Part shown: positions 8,379 to 17,181 of the stretch, piece after piece
Layout: each line of letters begins with the position of its first letter
Numbering within the stretch: the first letter of the stretch is position 1
Source of the DNA: Clostridium_AD frigoriphilum
GTDB taxonomy: Bacteria > Bacillota > Clostridia > Clostridiales > Clostridiaceae
Length of the DNA: 64,000 nt
Direction: 5' to 3'
Assembly: GCF_036541405.1 (NCBI RefSeq)
Contig: NZ_JAZHFS010000004.1
Location: 1-64,000 of the forward strand
Notes under the pieces: model-generated
The model's database searches: none
What the model saw: only the letters and a program-made list of their open reading frames with translations
What the model was told of the DNA's origin: nothing
Translations under genes and position numbers: made by a program

Positions 8379-9188
8379 TTATTTTAAAATATTCATAAAT
8401 ACCAGTACTAATAAAAATACACCAAGACATATTCTATACACAGCAAATACTCTCATACGTTTATTCTTTAGGAAAGTTATAAATTTATTTACAACTACAA
8501 TAGCCACTAAGAATGATACAACAAACCCTGTTATTAATGATAATACCTCAATACCAGTAAGTGCCATTTTAGCTTTAAATAATGTTAGAGCGGTTGCTCC
8601 AAGCATTGTAGGTATAGCAAGGAAAAATGAAAATTCTGCTGCTGCAACACTGTTTATTCCAACTATCCATGCTCCCATTATTGTTGATGCAGATCTTGAC
8701 ATACCTGGCCATAGGGCAAGACATTGAAAACACCCTATAATTAAAGCTTGTGGCATAATAATATTATCAACATTTCCAATTACATCTCTTTTTCTAAATT
8801 TATTTTCAACCAAAATCATTAAAATACCACCAACTATTAATGCGGCAAGTACAGGAACTGGTCCAAACAAAGCTGCCTCTATTTTCTTATGTAATATAAG
8901 TCCTAATACTGCCGACGGCATGAATGCCACGATAACATTAATCAAAAGCTTAAATCCTGATTGACCTGGTTTTAGATTTATAATGCAATCCCATAACTTA
9001 GCCCGATAAAGAACTACAATTGCAAGAATTGCTCCAAGCTGAATAACAATTTCAAATAAAGTAGCAAACGCACCTGTAAAGTTGATAAAATGACCTACTA
9101 TGATCATATGCCCAGTTGAAGAAATTGGTAAGAACTCCGTTATTCCTTCAACTATACCCATTATTATTGATTTAAGTATTAATATCAT
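8379..9188 (-). CDS. uppP: Undecaprenyl-diphosphatase UppP (BacA)
   Basis: An integral membrane phosphatase recycling undecaprenyl diphosphate to the monophosphate carrier for wall polymers. Diagnostic motifs are EGITEFLPISSTGH near the N-terminus and the PGMSRSASTI box in the middle. Multiple hydrophobic helices and about 270 residues agree with the family. An in-frame GTG at 9197 is possible, but ATG at 9188 has the better spacing from GGTGAG, so I use it. It lies between two paralogous phosphodiester-glycosidase genes, consistent with an envelope role. Family members confer bacitracin tolerance when abundant. Confidence 0.93.
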   Translation of the reverse strand: MILILKSIIMGIVEGITEFLPISSTGHMIIVGHFINFTGAFATLFEIVIQLGAILAIVVLYRAKLWDCIINLKPGQSGFKLLINVIVAFMPSAVLGLILHKKIEAALFGPVPVLAALIVGGILMILVENKFRKRDVIGNVDNIIMPQALIIGCFQCLALWPGMSRSASTIMGAWIVGINSVAAAEFSFFLAIPTMLGATALTLFKAKMALTGIEVLSLITGFVVSFLVAIVVVNKFITFLKNKRMRVFAVYRICLGVFLLVLVFMNILK

Positions 9189-9277
9189 AAATTTCACTCA
9201 CCCTTGTATAAATATTTTTTAGCATTTCGGAATATTTTCTCCTTTATTTAAAATATTCTTTGATAAATTTTACTCCA

Positions 9278-10279
9278 TTACCTTTTCTCTACGTATATAA
9301 TTGAAGGTACTGTTCTCTCACCTTCACTACCGCAAGGCTTGTTTATAACTTCATCATTATAGAACATTGTAGAAGAAGAACCGCCATCTAAATTAGTAGC
9401 ATTATAAGCCCCATATTTGTACAATACATCTTGTACGTCTCTTAAAGTAGCTCCTATGCTAGAGAGCTCCCTACCATCAATGACTAATAATAATATTGTC
9501 CCATCTCTTTTTTGTGCAATACATGTTCTAGGTGCAATACCCCATCCTCCATCCCCTTTAGTAATAGCCTTCTTGCCATTAACTATCATTGCTGGTCCAA
9601 ATGATACTGCCTCAGTTACTTCGAAATCTTTCATTTCTTTTATAGAATAAAGCCCAACTAAAAGCTTACCCGATTTTGTAAATGCTACACATTCTCTTTT
9701 TTGATTCTCATCTTTCATACCATCATAAATAACTTTTCCCCTAGATATTATAACTCCAGCTGGATTTGCTCCAACTTCTTTTAAAAGAGTTCCGGAAGTT
9801 TTATCTGTAAATGCACCACCATTAATTGCAGCTATTGCATTATTATGTTTTGCAATAGTACTAGTTATCTCCCCTTTCGAGCCAAGCTTACTACTATATC
9901 CTACTTTTAATCTAGTCGGATCATTAATTACGAGTAAATACCCTTTAAACTTTTTCCCTTTTACATCATATCTTTCAATACCATTATTATTTTTATTTTT
10001 TACAACCACACCAGAAGCAACAGTATTTGTATTATTTTGAGCTATAACTTCTATTTTTTGATCGCTCATAATTTGATTTATTTTTTCTTCTGATAAAAAC
10101 GATGTTACTAGATATTGTAATGTAAGAGTAGTCATTGCTGACCCTACCACTGTACTCTTTACATTTTTAAATGGTCCATAATAAACCATAAATGGGCCTA
10201 TGATAATTGTGAATACTAATTCAAAAATTAAAAACATTAAAATATGAATGCTTGTGTGTTTTTTATTTTTCACTTTCAT
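9278..10279 (-). CDS. Phosphodiester glycosidase family (NAGPA domain) protein 2
   Basis: About 333 residues with the same plan as the protein at 7179-8186: basic N-terminus, one membrane segment, then a NAGPA domain with AINGGAF, APRTCIAQ, LLVIDGR and NLDGGSSSTMF. ATG at 10279 is favoured because AAGGA stands 8 bases away; an ATG at 10288 is alternative. The two proteins match along their whole length, including the membrane-proximal segment, so they arose by duplication and are now separated by uppP. Specific substrate unknown. Confidence 0.8.
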   Translation of the reverse strand: MKVKNKKHTSIHILMFLIFELVFTIIIGPFMVYYGPFKNVKSTVVGSAMTTLTLQYLVTSFLSEEKINQIMSDQKIEVIAQNNTNTVASGVVVKNKNNNGIERYDVKGKKFKGYLLVINDPTRLKVGYSSKLGSKGEITSTIAKHNNAIAAINGGAFTDKTSGTLLKEVGANPAGVIISRGKVIYDGMKDENQKRECVAFTKSGKLLVGLYSIKEMKDFEVTEAVSFGPAMIVNGKKAITKGDGGWGIAPRTCIAQKRDGTILLLVIDGRELSSIGATLRDVQDVLYKYGAYNATNLDGGSSSTMFYNDEVINKPCGSEGERTVPSIIYVEKR

Positions 10280-10508
10280 GCTTTCCATCCTTTTTTTTAT
10301 TAGGTATTATCCTAAAACAGCATTTCTGCTATTAATTAAAATATTTATCCCCTTTCCATATTATATATTATATCGACAACATTAAAAACAGATTAAAATG
10401 CCGTTAATTCTGTTTAATATAACAGTTACTTTTGTTATAAAAATAGTATATTTACGAATACAATAATAATGATGTTAGTTATTTGATTATAAAAGGAGTG
10501 AATATTTT

Positions 10509-11159
10509 ATGAGTTCTAATTTAAATGGACCCAAAGTAAAAGTTTCAACAATACTAGCTATAGTAACTTGCGTTGTTATTTTAGTATTAACCGCAGGTTA
10601 TTTTAAAAACAGGGTACTAGTTGACAAGTTTCATCAAGACATTAAGCAGAGCTCTGCTAATTTAAAAGAATTAGTCTATCAAAAAGGAACATTTTCTTTT
10701 TCTAAAAAAATATCAATAGAAGAAACGAAAACGCAGGTTATTGTTAATCCTAAACCAATAATAAAATCAAAACAAATTGGTTATATCTCTAATGTATATG
10801 ACAAAAATGGCAAGAGATATTTGAGCTTTGACGATGTAAAGTTTCTAATAGGAAATGATGCTATTGAAGCAGCTAAAAAGGATGGAACTGCCCTATATGA
10901 AGATGGAAAATATTACGTATATGATGATTACTATATTTTTAATAATAACAAAACTATAAAAAGTTATGTTATAGCTAATACTGCCTCACTAAACGTTCTT
11001 GGATTTTTGATAAATCCACTTAACAATGATATTAATAACCAACCTACTACCTACTCTACTTTCAAACGTGTCGCTAATAGTAGGAATGGACATATGTTAT
11101 GTTATATCTATACTCAAAATGATATAGTTGTAAAAGTAGAAGGGCAATATACACCTTAA
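10509..11159 (+). CDS. Membrane-anchored protein of unknown function
   Basis: 216 residues behind a good AAAAGGAGTG ribosome site. A short polar N-terminus, one membrane segment (about 13-31) and an extracellular domain rich in Tyr and Asp (EDGKYYVYDDYYIF). No enzyme motif seen and no family recognised. It is the only plus-strand gene in the first 30 kb apart from the edge fragment. A relic of its last 11 codons, with the following bases, is found at 27.23 kb (30 of 33 bases identical), so a second copy once existed there. Confidence 0.7.
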   Translation: MSSNLNGPKVKVSTILAIVTCVVILVLTAGYFKNRVLVDKFHQDIKQSSANLKELVYQKGTFSFSKKISIEETKTQVIVNPKPIIKSKQIGYISNVYDKNGKRYLSFDDVKFLIGNDAIEAAKKDGTALYEDGKYYVYDDYYIFNNNKTIKSYVIANTASLNVLGFLINPLNNDINNQPTTYSTFKRVANSRNGHMLCYIYTQNDIVVKVEGQYTP

Positions 11160-11217
11160 ATATAAAAGCTGTTGAGCCTCTTTTTTAATAGAGTTTTAGA
11201 ATATTTTTACCAATTTA

Positions 11218-11253
11218 AATAAGCTCTATGCAAGTTACTGCATAGAGCTTATT
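11218..11253. terminator. Perfect 15-bp hairpin between convergent genes
   Basis: Arms 11218-11232 and 11239-11253 are exact inverted repeats with a 6-base loop, placed between the stop of the plus-strand gene (11159) and the stop of the CoA-transferase gene (11276). It can serve both. Confidence 0.8.
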
Positions 11254-11275
11254 CGTGTTTTAGTTTATCTTTATT

Positions 11276-12832
11276 TTAAACATGTACTTTTGATTTTAAG
11301 CCCATTGGTCTATCATAGAAAATACGTTCATCCATAAGTTTAGGAGTTCCATCCATTTTAGGTTTAAAATCCATTAAATCTAAAACATCTTTTTGCAAAT
11401 TAATACCTGATGCTATTTCAGTAAGGTAAAGCCCATCCTTTTTAAGTTCAAACACAGCTCGCTCTGTAATATACATTACTGGCTGATTTACTTTTCGTGC
11501 ATATTCACCACTAAAAGTAATTTGCTGAACTTTCTCAATAAATTTAGCCATCTTACCTTCTTGTTTTATAACAAGCTTTCCATCCTTTACTTCCTCTTTA
11601 AGTCCTTGAGTTGTAAATGTTCCACAAAACATAACTTTTTTTGCATTTTGGGTTATGTTGATAAATCCACCACATCCTGCAATACGTGTACCAAACTTAC
11701 TTACATTTAAATTTCCTTCTTTATCAACTTGAGCGAGTCCTAAAAATGCTAAGTCGACCCCACCGCCATCATAAAAATCAAATTGGTAGGCTTGGTCTAG
11801 AATTGCCTCTGGATTTACTGATGCACCAAAAGCTGAACCACCTAGGGGTACTCCACCAACGGCTCCTGCTTCTACTGTAAGTGTCATGTAATCGCAAATA
11901 CCCTCTTCACTCGCAACTGATGATATTACCTCAGGTATTCCAATTCCTAGATTTACAACACTATTCGATTCAAGCTCAAACGCAGCTCTTCTTGCTATTA
12001 TTTTTCTGGCATCTAAATGTGTATTTTCTATTGAATCCATTGATGCTTTTATTTCTCCTGTGCAAGCTGGGTTATATTCAACTCCAAAGCATTGCTCATG
12101 TTCCTCAGGAGAAGCGACAACAACATAATTTACATATATTCCAGGAATTTTTACAAGTCGTGGATCAAGGCTGCCATTAGCTACTACTTTTTCAACTTGA
12201 ACTACAACTATTCCACCACTATTCTTTGTTGCTTGAGCAATAGATGTTGATTCAAGAGTAGCTACTTCTCTTTCTAGAGTTATATTCCCATTTCCATCAG
12301 CATAGGTGCCTCTTAGAAAACAGATATTAATTGGAAATGATTTATATAATAACTTTTCTTCACCTTCAATTTCAATTACCTTTACAATGTCCTCTGTTGT
12401 AATGTCATTTAATTTTCCACCTTCAATTCTAGGATCAACAAATGTGTTTAATCCTACATGAGTTATTGTACCAGCCCTTTTCCCAGCAATATCTCGCATC
12501 AGCTGAGCAAGAGTTCCCTGTGGAAGATTATATGCTTCTATTTTATTTTCTACAGCTAATTTACCAAGAGCTGGTGACATGTTATAATGACCACCCACAA
12601 CTCTTTTAGTCATTCCTTCATGTGCAAAATGATCCGCACCCTTTCCTTTTTGATCGCCTTGAGCCGCAGCATACATAAGATTTAAATTTATAGGCTTACC
12701 TGTTTCTAAAAAACGCTTTTCTAAAGCTATAGTAAGAGTCTCAGGACAACAACTACCAACAAACCCGTCAGTTACAATACAATCGCCATCCTTTACTAAT
12801 TCAGCAGCTTCTCTAGCCTTTAATATTTTCAT
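11276..12832 (-). CDS. Propionate-type CoA-transferase (family I, fused alpha-beta)
   Basis: 518 residues, the length of single-chain propionate/acetate CoA-transferases (Pct/YdiF type). The catalytic glutamate is expected at E321 in the box TVEAGAVGG; downstream GGGVDLAFLG and GCGGFINI are also typical. Known enzymes move CoA between acetyl-, propionyl-, lactyl-, 3-hydroxypropionyl- and acrylyl-CoA and the free acids. It is the last gene of the adh-acyl-CoA dehydrogenase-crotonase-CoA-transferase group, whose promoter is identical to that of iolJ. Inferred job: activate 3-hydroxypropionate with CoA from propionyl-CoA or acetyl-CoA, releasing propionate or acetate. Ribosome site AGGGGA; start clear. 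Confidence 0.85.
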   Translation of the reverse strand: MKILKAREAAELVKDGDCIVTDGFVGSCCPETLTIALEKRFLETGKPINLNLMYAAAQGDQKGKGADHFAHEGMTKRVVGGHYNMSPALGKLAVENKIEAYNLPQGTLAQLMRDIAGKRAGTITHVGLNTFVDPRIEGGKLNDITTEDIVKVIEIEGEEKLLYKSFPINICFLRGTYADGNGNITLEREVATLESTSIAQATKNSGGIVVVQVEKVVANGSLDPRLVKIPGIYVNYVVVASPEEHEQCFGVEYNPACTGEIKASMDSIENTHLDARKIIARRAAFELESNSVVNLGIGIPEVISSVASEEGICDYMTLTVEAGAVGGVPLGGSAFGASVNPEAILDQAYQFDFYDGGGVDLAFLGLAQVDKEGNLNVSKFGTRIAGCGGFINITQNAKKVMFCGTFTTQGLKEEVKDGKLVIKQEGKMAKFIEKVQQITFSGEYARKVNQPVMYITERAVFELKKDGLYLTEIASGINLQKDVLDLMDFKPKMDGTPKLMDERIFYDRPMGLKSKVHV

Positions 12833-12877
12833 ATAATTGCATCCCCTTTTACAATATTATAAATTTATTAATATAGA

Positions 12878-13654
12878 TTAGCATCCTTTTAGAATTGCTT
12901 TTCTTTTTTCAATAAATGCTTGCATACCTTCCTTTTGATCTTCAGTTGCAAAACATATTGTCCATAAACTATTTTCATAGCTATAAGATGATTCAGTATC
13001 CATATTAAGACCATTGTTAATTGAAGCTTTTGCTAAACCTACTGCATACATAGCTTTGCTCATTATCTTTTCAGCCATTTCATATGCCTTTTGTAATAAT
13101 TCTTCCGGGTTATACACCTTGTTTGCAAGACCTATACGATATGCTTCATCAGCATCTATCATATCTGTGGTAAATATAAGTTCCTTAGCTCTTCCTTTTC
13201 CAATCAATCTAGGGAGCCTTTGAGTTCCAGCAAATCCTGGAATTATTCCTAAGCCAACCTCTGGTTGACCAAACTTTGCTTTAGATGAAACAAGTCTTAT
13301 ATCACAACACATAGAAAGTTCACATCCACCGCCAAGAGCATACCCATTAACTGCAGCAATAACTACCTGAGGCATATTTTCAATTTCTGAAAACACCTTT
13401 TGTGCTTTACGTGAGAGTTCTTTAGCTTGTATTGCAGTTAAATCTTTCATTTCAGTTATATCAGCACCTGCTACAAAAGACTTTTCACCTGCGCCAGTAA
13501 TTATTACGACTTTTATGTCTTCTCTTTCTGATATTTCATTTATAACTGTTCCTAACTCTTTTATAGTCTCACTGTTTAAAGCATTAAGGGCCTTAGGTCT
13601 ATTAATAATAATCTTTGCAATACCTTTTCCCTCTTCAAAAATAATATTATTCAT
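12878..13654 (-). CDS. Crotonase / enoyl-CoA hydratase
   Basis: 258 residues of the crotonase superfamily. The oxyanion-hole segments are FVAGADITEM (about 60-70) and YALGGGCELS, and the catalytic glutamates lie in GGGCELS and in QPEVGLGIIPGF. Textbook members hydrate crotonyl-CoA in butyrate synthesis; this one may act as a 3-hydroxypropionyl-CoA dehydratase giving acrylyl-CoA. The reason is context: it lies between a CoA-transferase and an acyl-CoA dehydrogenase, and no thiolase, 3-hydroxybutyryl-CoA dehydrogenase or etfAB is nearby, as a butyrate (bcs) operon would have. Good GGGGGG ribosome site. The chain-length preference cannot be read from sequence. Confidence 0.85.
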   Translation of the reverse strand: MNNIIFEEGKGIAKIIINRPKALNALNSETIKELGTVINEISEREDIKVVIITGAGEKSFVAGADITEMKDLTAIQAKELSRKAQKVFSEIENMPQVVIAAVNGYALGGGCELSMCCDIRLVSSKAKFGQPEVGLGIIPGFAGTQRLPRLIGKGRAKELIFTTDMIDADEAYRIGLANKVYNPEELLQKAYEMAEKIMSKAMYAVGLAKASINNGLNMDTESSYSYENSLWTICFATEDQKEGMQAFIEKRKAILKGC

Positions 13655-13675
13655 TTCTATTCCCCCTATTTTTTT

Positions 13676-13697
13676 AGGATAGTGTTAACACTATCCT
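13676..13697. repeat. 22-bp perfect palindrome between acyl-CoA dehydrogenase and crotonase genes
   Basis: A continuous 22-bp palindrome (11-bp arms around TTAA) lies just upstream of the crotonase ribosome site. It may be an RNA hairpin or an operator; a second hairpin lies 50 bases further upstream. Confidence 0.6.
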
Positions 13698-13747
13698 TGT
13701 TTTATTTAGAAATTAATGTTAAATACATTTATATTTAAACGTTATCT

Positions 13748-13783
13748 TATTGCAGTTTGCTTCGCTTAAAACAAACTGCAATA
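13748..13783. terminator. Intercistronic hairpin after acyl-CoA dehydrogenase gene
   Basis: 12-bp arms at 13748-13759 and 13772-13783 with a 12-base loop, 20 bases past the acyl-CoA dehydrogenase stop. It suggests partial termination or mRNA processing within the adh-to-CoA-transferase operon. Confidence 0.55.
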
Positions 13784-13802
13784 AATAATTATGTTATTTA
13801 AA

Positions 13803-14942
13803 TTATCTAAAAATGCTACCACTAATAATCATTTTTTGTATTTCATTTGTTCCTTCATATATCTGAGTAATTTTCGCATCTCTCATCATTCGTTCAACAT
13901 TATATTCTTTCATATATCCATTTCCACCAAGCATTTGAACTGCCTCTGTAGTTACATGCATAGCAAGATCTGTACACGCAAGTTTTGCCTTAGCTGCTGA
14001 TATCGAATAATTTTTTCCGTCTTGTTTATCAAGAGCTGCTTTATATAATATATACTTAGCTTGTTCAATTTCCAGATCTAATTCAGCCATTTTAAATGAT
14101 AAATACTGATTTTTATATAATGGCTTTCCAAATTGTTTTCTTTCTTTCAAATGCTCTTTTGCTATCTCAAATGCTCCTTCTGCAATTCCAAGTCCTTGCG
14201 CTGCAACTCCTATTCTTCCACCATCAAGAGTTTTCATTGCTATTCCAAAACCTTTCCCCTCTAGTCCTACTAAGTTTTCAACTGGAACTATACAGTCCTT
14301 AAAAATAAGTTCTGAAACCTGAGCTGATCTTATTCCACATGTATTTTCAATTTTGCCTATTGAAAATCCCGGGAAATCTTTTTCAACAATAAATGCTGAT
14401 AATCCTTTGTTCCCTAAACTTTTATCTGTAAAAGCAAATACTAAAAATGTATCTGATAAAGGTCCATTAGTAATGAAACATTTAGAACCATTTAATATAT
14501 AACGATCTCCATCTTTCAATGCTGTAGTTTGAGCACCTGATGCGTCTGAACCAGCATTTGGCTCAGTTAATCCAAACGAACCAAGTTTTTTTCCTGATAA
14601 TATGTCTGGAAGATATTTTTTCTTTAGTTCCTCTGAGGCACTGCTAAATATTCCTCCTGCACAAAGAGATACACTGACAGAATATGAAATGCCTAGTGAA
14701 GCATGTATCTTCGAAACTTCTTCTACAGCTAAAACATATGATAAATAATCTCCGCCTGAGCCGCCATATTCTTTTGAATATGGTAAACCGAGCATCCCCA
14801 TTGAGCCCAACTTCTTGTATGCATCTATAGGAAATTCCCTAGTTTCATCATTATCAATTGTTATAGGTTTAAGCTCCTTTTCTGAAAACTCTCTTGTTTT
14901 ATTCACAACTAGTTCTTGTTCCTTTGTTAAATTAAAATCCAT
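13803..14942 (-). CDS. Acyl-CoA dehydrogenase (short-chain, Bcd-like)
   Basis: 379 residues with the standard order of the FAD-dependent family: N-terminal helical domain, FGLTEPNAGSD FAD/substrate loop (about 125-135), and the C-terminal YEGTNEIQK box containing the catalytic glutamate. Bcd enzymes reduce crotonyl-CoA to butyryl-CoA with electron-transferring flavoprotein. In this operon I infer acrylyl-CoA reduction to propionyl-CoA. No etfA/etfB is in the window, so its electron partner must come from elsewhere. Strong AGGAGG ribosome site. Butyryl-CoA activity cannot be ruled out. Confidence 0.85.
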   Translation of the reverse strand: MDFNLTKEQELVVNKTREFSEKELKPITIDNDETREFPIDAYKKLGSMGMLGLPYSKEYGGSGGDYLSYVLAVEEVSKIHASLGISYSVSVSLCAGGIFSSASEELKKKYLPDILSGKKLGSFGLTEPNAGSDASGAQTTALKDGDRYILNGSKCFITNGPLSDTFLVFAFTDKSLGNKGLSAFIVEKDFPGFSIGKIENTCGIRSAQVSELIFKDCIVPVENLVGLEGKGFGIAMKTLDGGRIGVAAQGLGIAEGAFEIAKEHLKERKQFGKPLYKNQYLSFKMAELDLEIEQAKYILYKAALDKQDGKNYSISAAKAKLACTDLAMHVTTEAVQMLGGNGYMKEYNVERMMRDAKITQIYEGTNEIQKMIISGSIFR

Positions 14943-15005
14943 GTTTACAACCTCCTAAGTTTTAATGTTCATTTAAGCTAAAAGCTCCTAATAATTGAAT
15001 CTATT

Positions 15006-16163
15006 TCACATCTTCCATAATGACTTATAAATGTTTATTATATCTTCCTTGTTAGGCTCTCTTCTTGTGTTTCCTGGACTACCACTATCTATTGCATCAA
15101 TTGCCATTTTATCTAAATTATCAAAGAATTTTTCCCTATCAACACCAAACTCCTCAGGAGTTTGAATATCCAAGTTTTTACATAACTCCCCAACTTCTTT
15201 TATAAATGCTCCTCCAGCTTCTATATCGCTATCACCTTTTTTATAGATGCCTATAGCTTTAGCTAAGTCACAAAATCTTTCTGGCGTTCCATGTAGCGCA
15301 AAATTCAAACAATCTTCAAGAAGCATTGCATTAGATAATCCATGTGGTACATGATAAAGTGCCCCTATTGGTCTGCTCATACCGTGAACTATTGTAACTG
15401 AAGCGTTATTAAAAGCAATCCCAGCCTCCAGTGCGGCTATTGACATTTCTGTTCTAGCTTCAACATCATTTCCATTTTGATAAGCTTTTAGTAAATATTT
15501 ATTTATCCTTTTAACTGCCGAAAGTGCAAATGTATCTGACATAGGCTGTGATTTCTTCGATGTATATGCTTCTATTGCATGGGTTAATGCATCCAGTCCT
15601 GTAGCTGCTGTTACATTAGGTGGAGCTGTCGTTGTAAAAATCGGATCTATTATTGCTAAAGTCGGTATTAGATTAGGTCCTTTTAACAACATTTTTATAT
15701 CTCTCTTTGTGTCAGATATTATGGTAAACTGAGTTGCTTCTGAACCTGTTCCTGCAGTTGTAGGCAATGCAACTAAAGGAGGTGTTTCATTAGGAATTAT
15801 TTTTCCTAAATATTCATTGATATCTCCTGTATTCGTTATCATGGCTCCTACAGCTTTCATTGTATCTATAGGACTTCCGCCACCTAATCCAATTAAGAAA
15901 TCACATTTTTCTTGTTTATAAGCTAATATTCCTCCATTTACCATGGTATCTGTGGGCTCACTATTAACCTCACTATAAACCGCATATTCAGTATGGATAC
16001 TATCTAACATATCTGTTACTTTTTTAAGACTTCCAAGTTTAACCATCATATTGTCTGTTACAATCAAAGCCTTCTTTCCTAGCTGCTTAACATTTTCACT
16101 AGCTTGGCTAAGCGCTTCCTTTCCAGTAATTATATATCTTGGTGTTAAAAATAAGTTACTCAT
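15006..16163 (-). CDS. Iron-containing alcohol dehydrogenase
   Basis: 385 residues of the group III Fe-ADH family: the NAD-binding GLGGGSPIDTMK segment, TTAGTGSEAT, and metal-ligand regions LDALTHAIEAY and HGMSRPIGALYHVPHG with the expected histidines. Relatives include 1,3-propanediol, 4-hydroxybutyrate and 3-hydroxypropionate dehydrogenases. First gene after a promoter identical to that of the iolJ operon, so it is likely induced by inositol. Inferred reaction: malonate semialdehyde + NADH to 3-hydroxypropionate, taking the place of IolA. Two adjacent ATGs occur; the second (16163) has 7-base spacing from GGAGG and is preferred. Confidence 0.85.
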   Translation of the reverse strand: MSNLFLTPRYIITGKEALSQASENVKQLGKKALIVTDNMMVKLGSLKKVTDMLDSIHTEYAVYSEVNSEPTDTMVNGGILAYKQEKCDFLIGLGGGSPIDTMKAVGAMITNTGDINEYLGKIIPNETPPLVALPTTAGTGSEATQFTIISDTKRDIKMLLKGPNLIPTLAIIDPIFTTTAPPNVTAATGLDALTHAIEAYTSKKSQPMSDTFALSAVKRINKYLLKAYQNGNDVEARTEMSIAALEAGIAFNNASVTIVHGMSRPIGALYHVPHGLSNAMLLEDCLNFALHGTPERFCDLAKAIGIYKKGDSDIEAGGAFIKEVGELCKNLDIQTPEEFGVDREKFFDNLDKMAIDAIDSGSPGNTRREPNKEDIINIYKSLWKM

Positions 16164-16208
16164 CATCGAACCTCCTATATCATTGTTTTATTCTCATATC
16201 TTGGTTAC

Positions 16209-16238
16209 ATTATACATAACTTAACCAACACTTGTCAA
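16209..16238 (-). promoter_or_regulatory. Promoter of adh operon (iol-type element)
   Basis: On the minus strand: TTGACA (16238-16233), 18-base spacer, TATAAT (16214-16209), with TATG just before the -10 box. The spacer (AGTGTTGGTTAAGTTATG) is identical to the one before iolJ over the whole 30 bp. The conserved spacer implies a repressor site inside the promoter; IolR is the natural candidate. Confidence 0.85.
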
Positions 16239-16359
16239 TAGTAATTGTATATTAAATCATTTTTTTAAAATTTGAGTATGTTTTAGTTGCATTAAGGTTT
16301 TATTGGTGTTTTTGCTTATGCAACTGTGTTATAGAATATCTTAATGTTAAAACAAATAA

Positions 16360-16389
16360 CCCTACGTAAAGATATATCTTTACGTAGGG
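16360..16389. terminator. 14-bp hairpin after the EIIA-like gene
   Basis: Exact arms 16360-16373 and 16376-16389 with a two-base loop, about 100 bases past the EIIA stop. It separates that gene from the adh promoter. Confidence 0.75.
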
Positions 16390-16481
16390 CTTAAAAATTT
16401 TATAAAATGTTTCCATACTACTTTTACATATATGTCCGAGCGTCTTAAATAATGTGATAGAAACTCACGTTGGCAAGTTCC

Positions 16482-16973
16482 CTATTTCTTTAATCTTATT
16501 TTTAGTATTTCATTATCTTTATCTACACTACCTAATTTAATATCAATAGATTCTATTAAATTATTATTTGTAACAATTAGTACGCTCAAATTAGATTTAA
16601 CTTTTGCTTTTATTAATTCATTATCAAAAGTTAATAATTTATCTCCTACTTTAACATGTTTTCCCTTTTCAGTAAAAGCTTCGAAACCCTCACCTTTCAT
16701 CTGTAATGTATCAATTCCTATATGAAGTAATATTTCTATCCCCTCTTTAGTCCTTAAAATCAAGGCATGTTTTGTAGGGAACACTTGAAGGATTTCACCA
16801 TCAACTGGTGCATATAATATTCCATCAGTTGATTCAAATCCTACTCCATCTCCTAATAATTTTTTTGAAAACATTTCATCAGGCATTTCTGACATATCAA
16901 AACACCTTCCCACAATAGGGGATTTTAAGATTATACACTTTTCCTCTTTATCTTTTTTGATAAATTTAAACAT
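16482..16973 (-). CDS. Free-standing PTS EIIA(Glc)-like protein
   Basis: 163 residues when started at ATG 16973, which has AGGTG 9 bases upstream; earlier in-frame ATGs have no proper spacing. It matches EIIA(Glc)/Crr: the two active-site histidines are H69 (PTKHALIL) and H84 (LLHIGID), 15 residues apart as in E. coli His75 and His90. The protein is a complete EIIA domain with no attached IIB or IIC. It lies directly after the inositol permease gene and has its own iol-type promoter. Inference: it may regulate the permease (inducer exclusion or activation), as EIIA domains fused to LacS-type permeases do. Being a partner of a remote PTS permease is the alternative. Confidence 0.85.
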   Translation of the reverse strand: MFKFIKKDKEEKCIILKSPIVGRCFDMSEMPDEMFSKKLLGDGVGFESTDGILYAPVDGEILQVFPTKHALILRTKEGIEILLHIGIDTLQMKGEGFEAFTEKGKHVKVGDKLLTFDNELIKAKVKSNLSVLIVTNNNLIESIDIKLGSVDKDNEILKIRLKK

Positions 16974-17137
16974 TATTCTCATCACCTTTCTGTAAATTAG
17001 CAATTAATTATTAATCAATTGCTACATATTATTTACTAATTAAACCCGTTATCAAGAATTTAAATATTTCTATTTTGGAAACAATTTGCTCACTACTTGA
17101 TTCTTTTATTGTTATTTTATTATTATCTGTTGATTCT

Positions 17138-17167
17138 ATTATACATAACTTATGCAACACATGTCAA
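17138..17167 (-). promoter_or_regulatory. Promoter of EIIA-like gene (iol-type element)
   Basis: Minus strand TTGACA (17167-17162), 18-base spacer, TATAAT (17143-17138). The spacer differs from the adh/iolJ element at four bases (TGTTGCATAAGTTATG core). It begins just beyond the iolT stop and leaves a leader of about 160 bases. Confidence 0.8.
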
Positions 17168-17181
17168 TTCAAACAAGTTAT

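Noticed and set aside
8368..8727. Plus-strand frame opposite uppP
   Set aside because: Antisense of a well-conserved gene; no ribosome site.
11276..14942. Reading the crotonase/acyl-CoA dehydrogenase genes as a butyrate (bcs) operon
   Set aside because: No thiolase, 3-hydroxybutyryl-CoA dehydrogenase or etfAB adjoins them; the promoter is identical to that of iolJ and the neighbours are an alcohol dehydrogenase and a propionate-type CoA-transferase.
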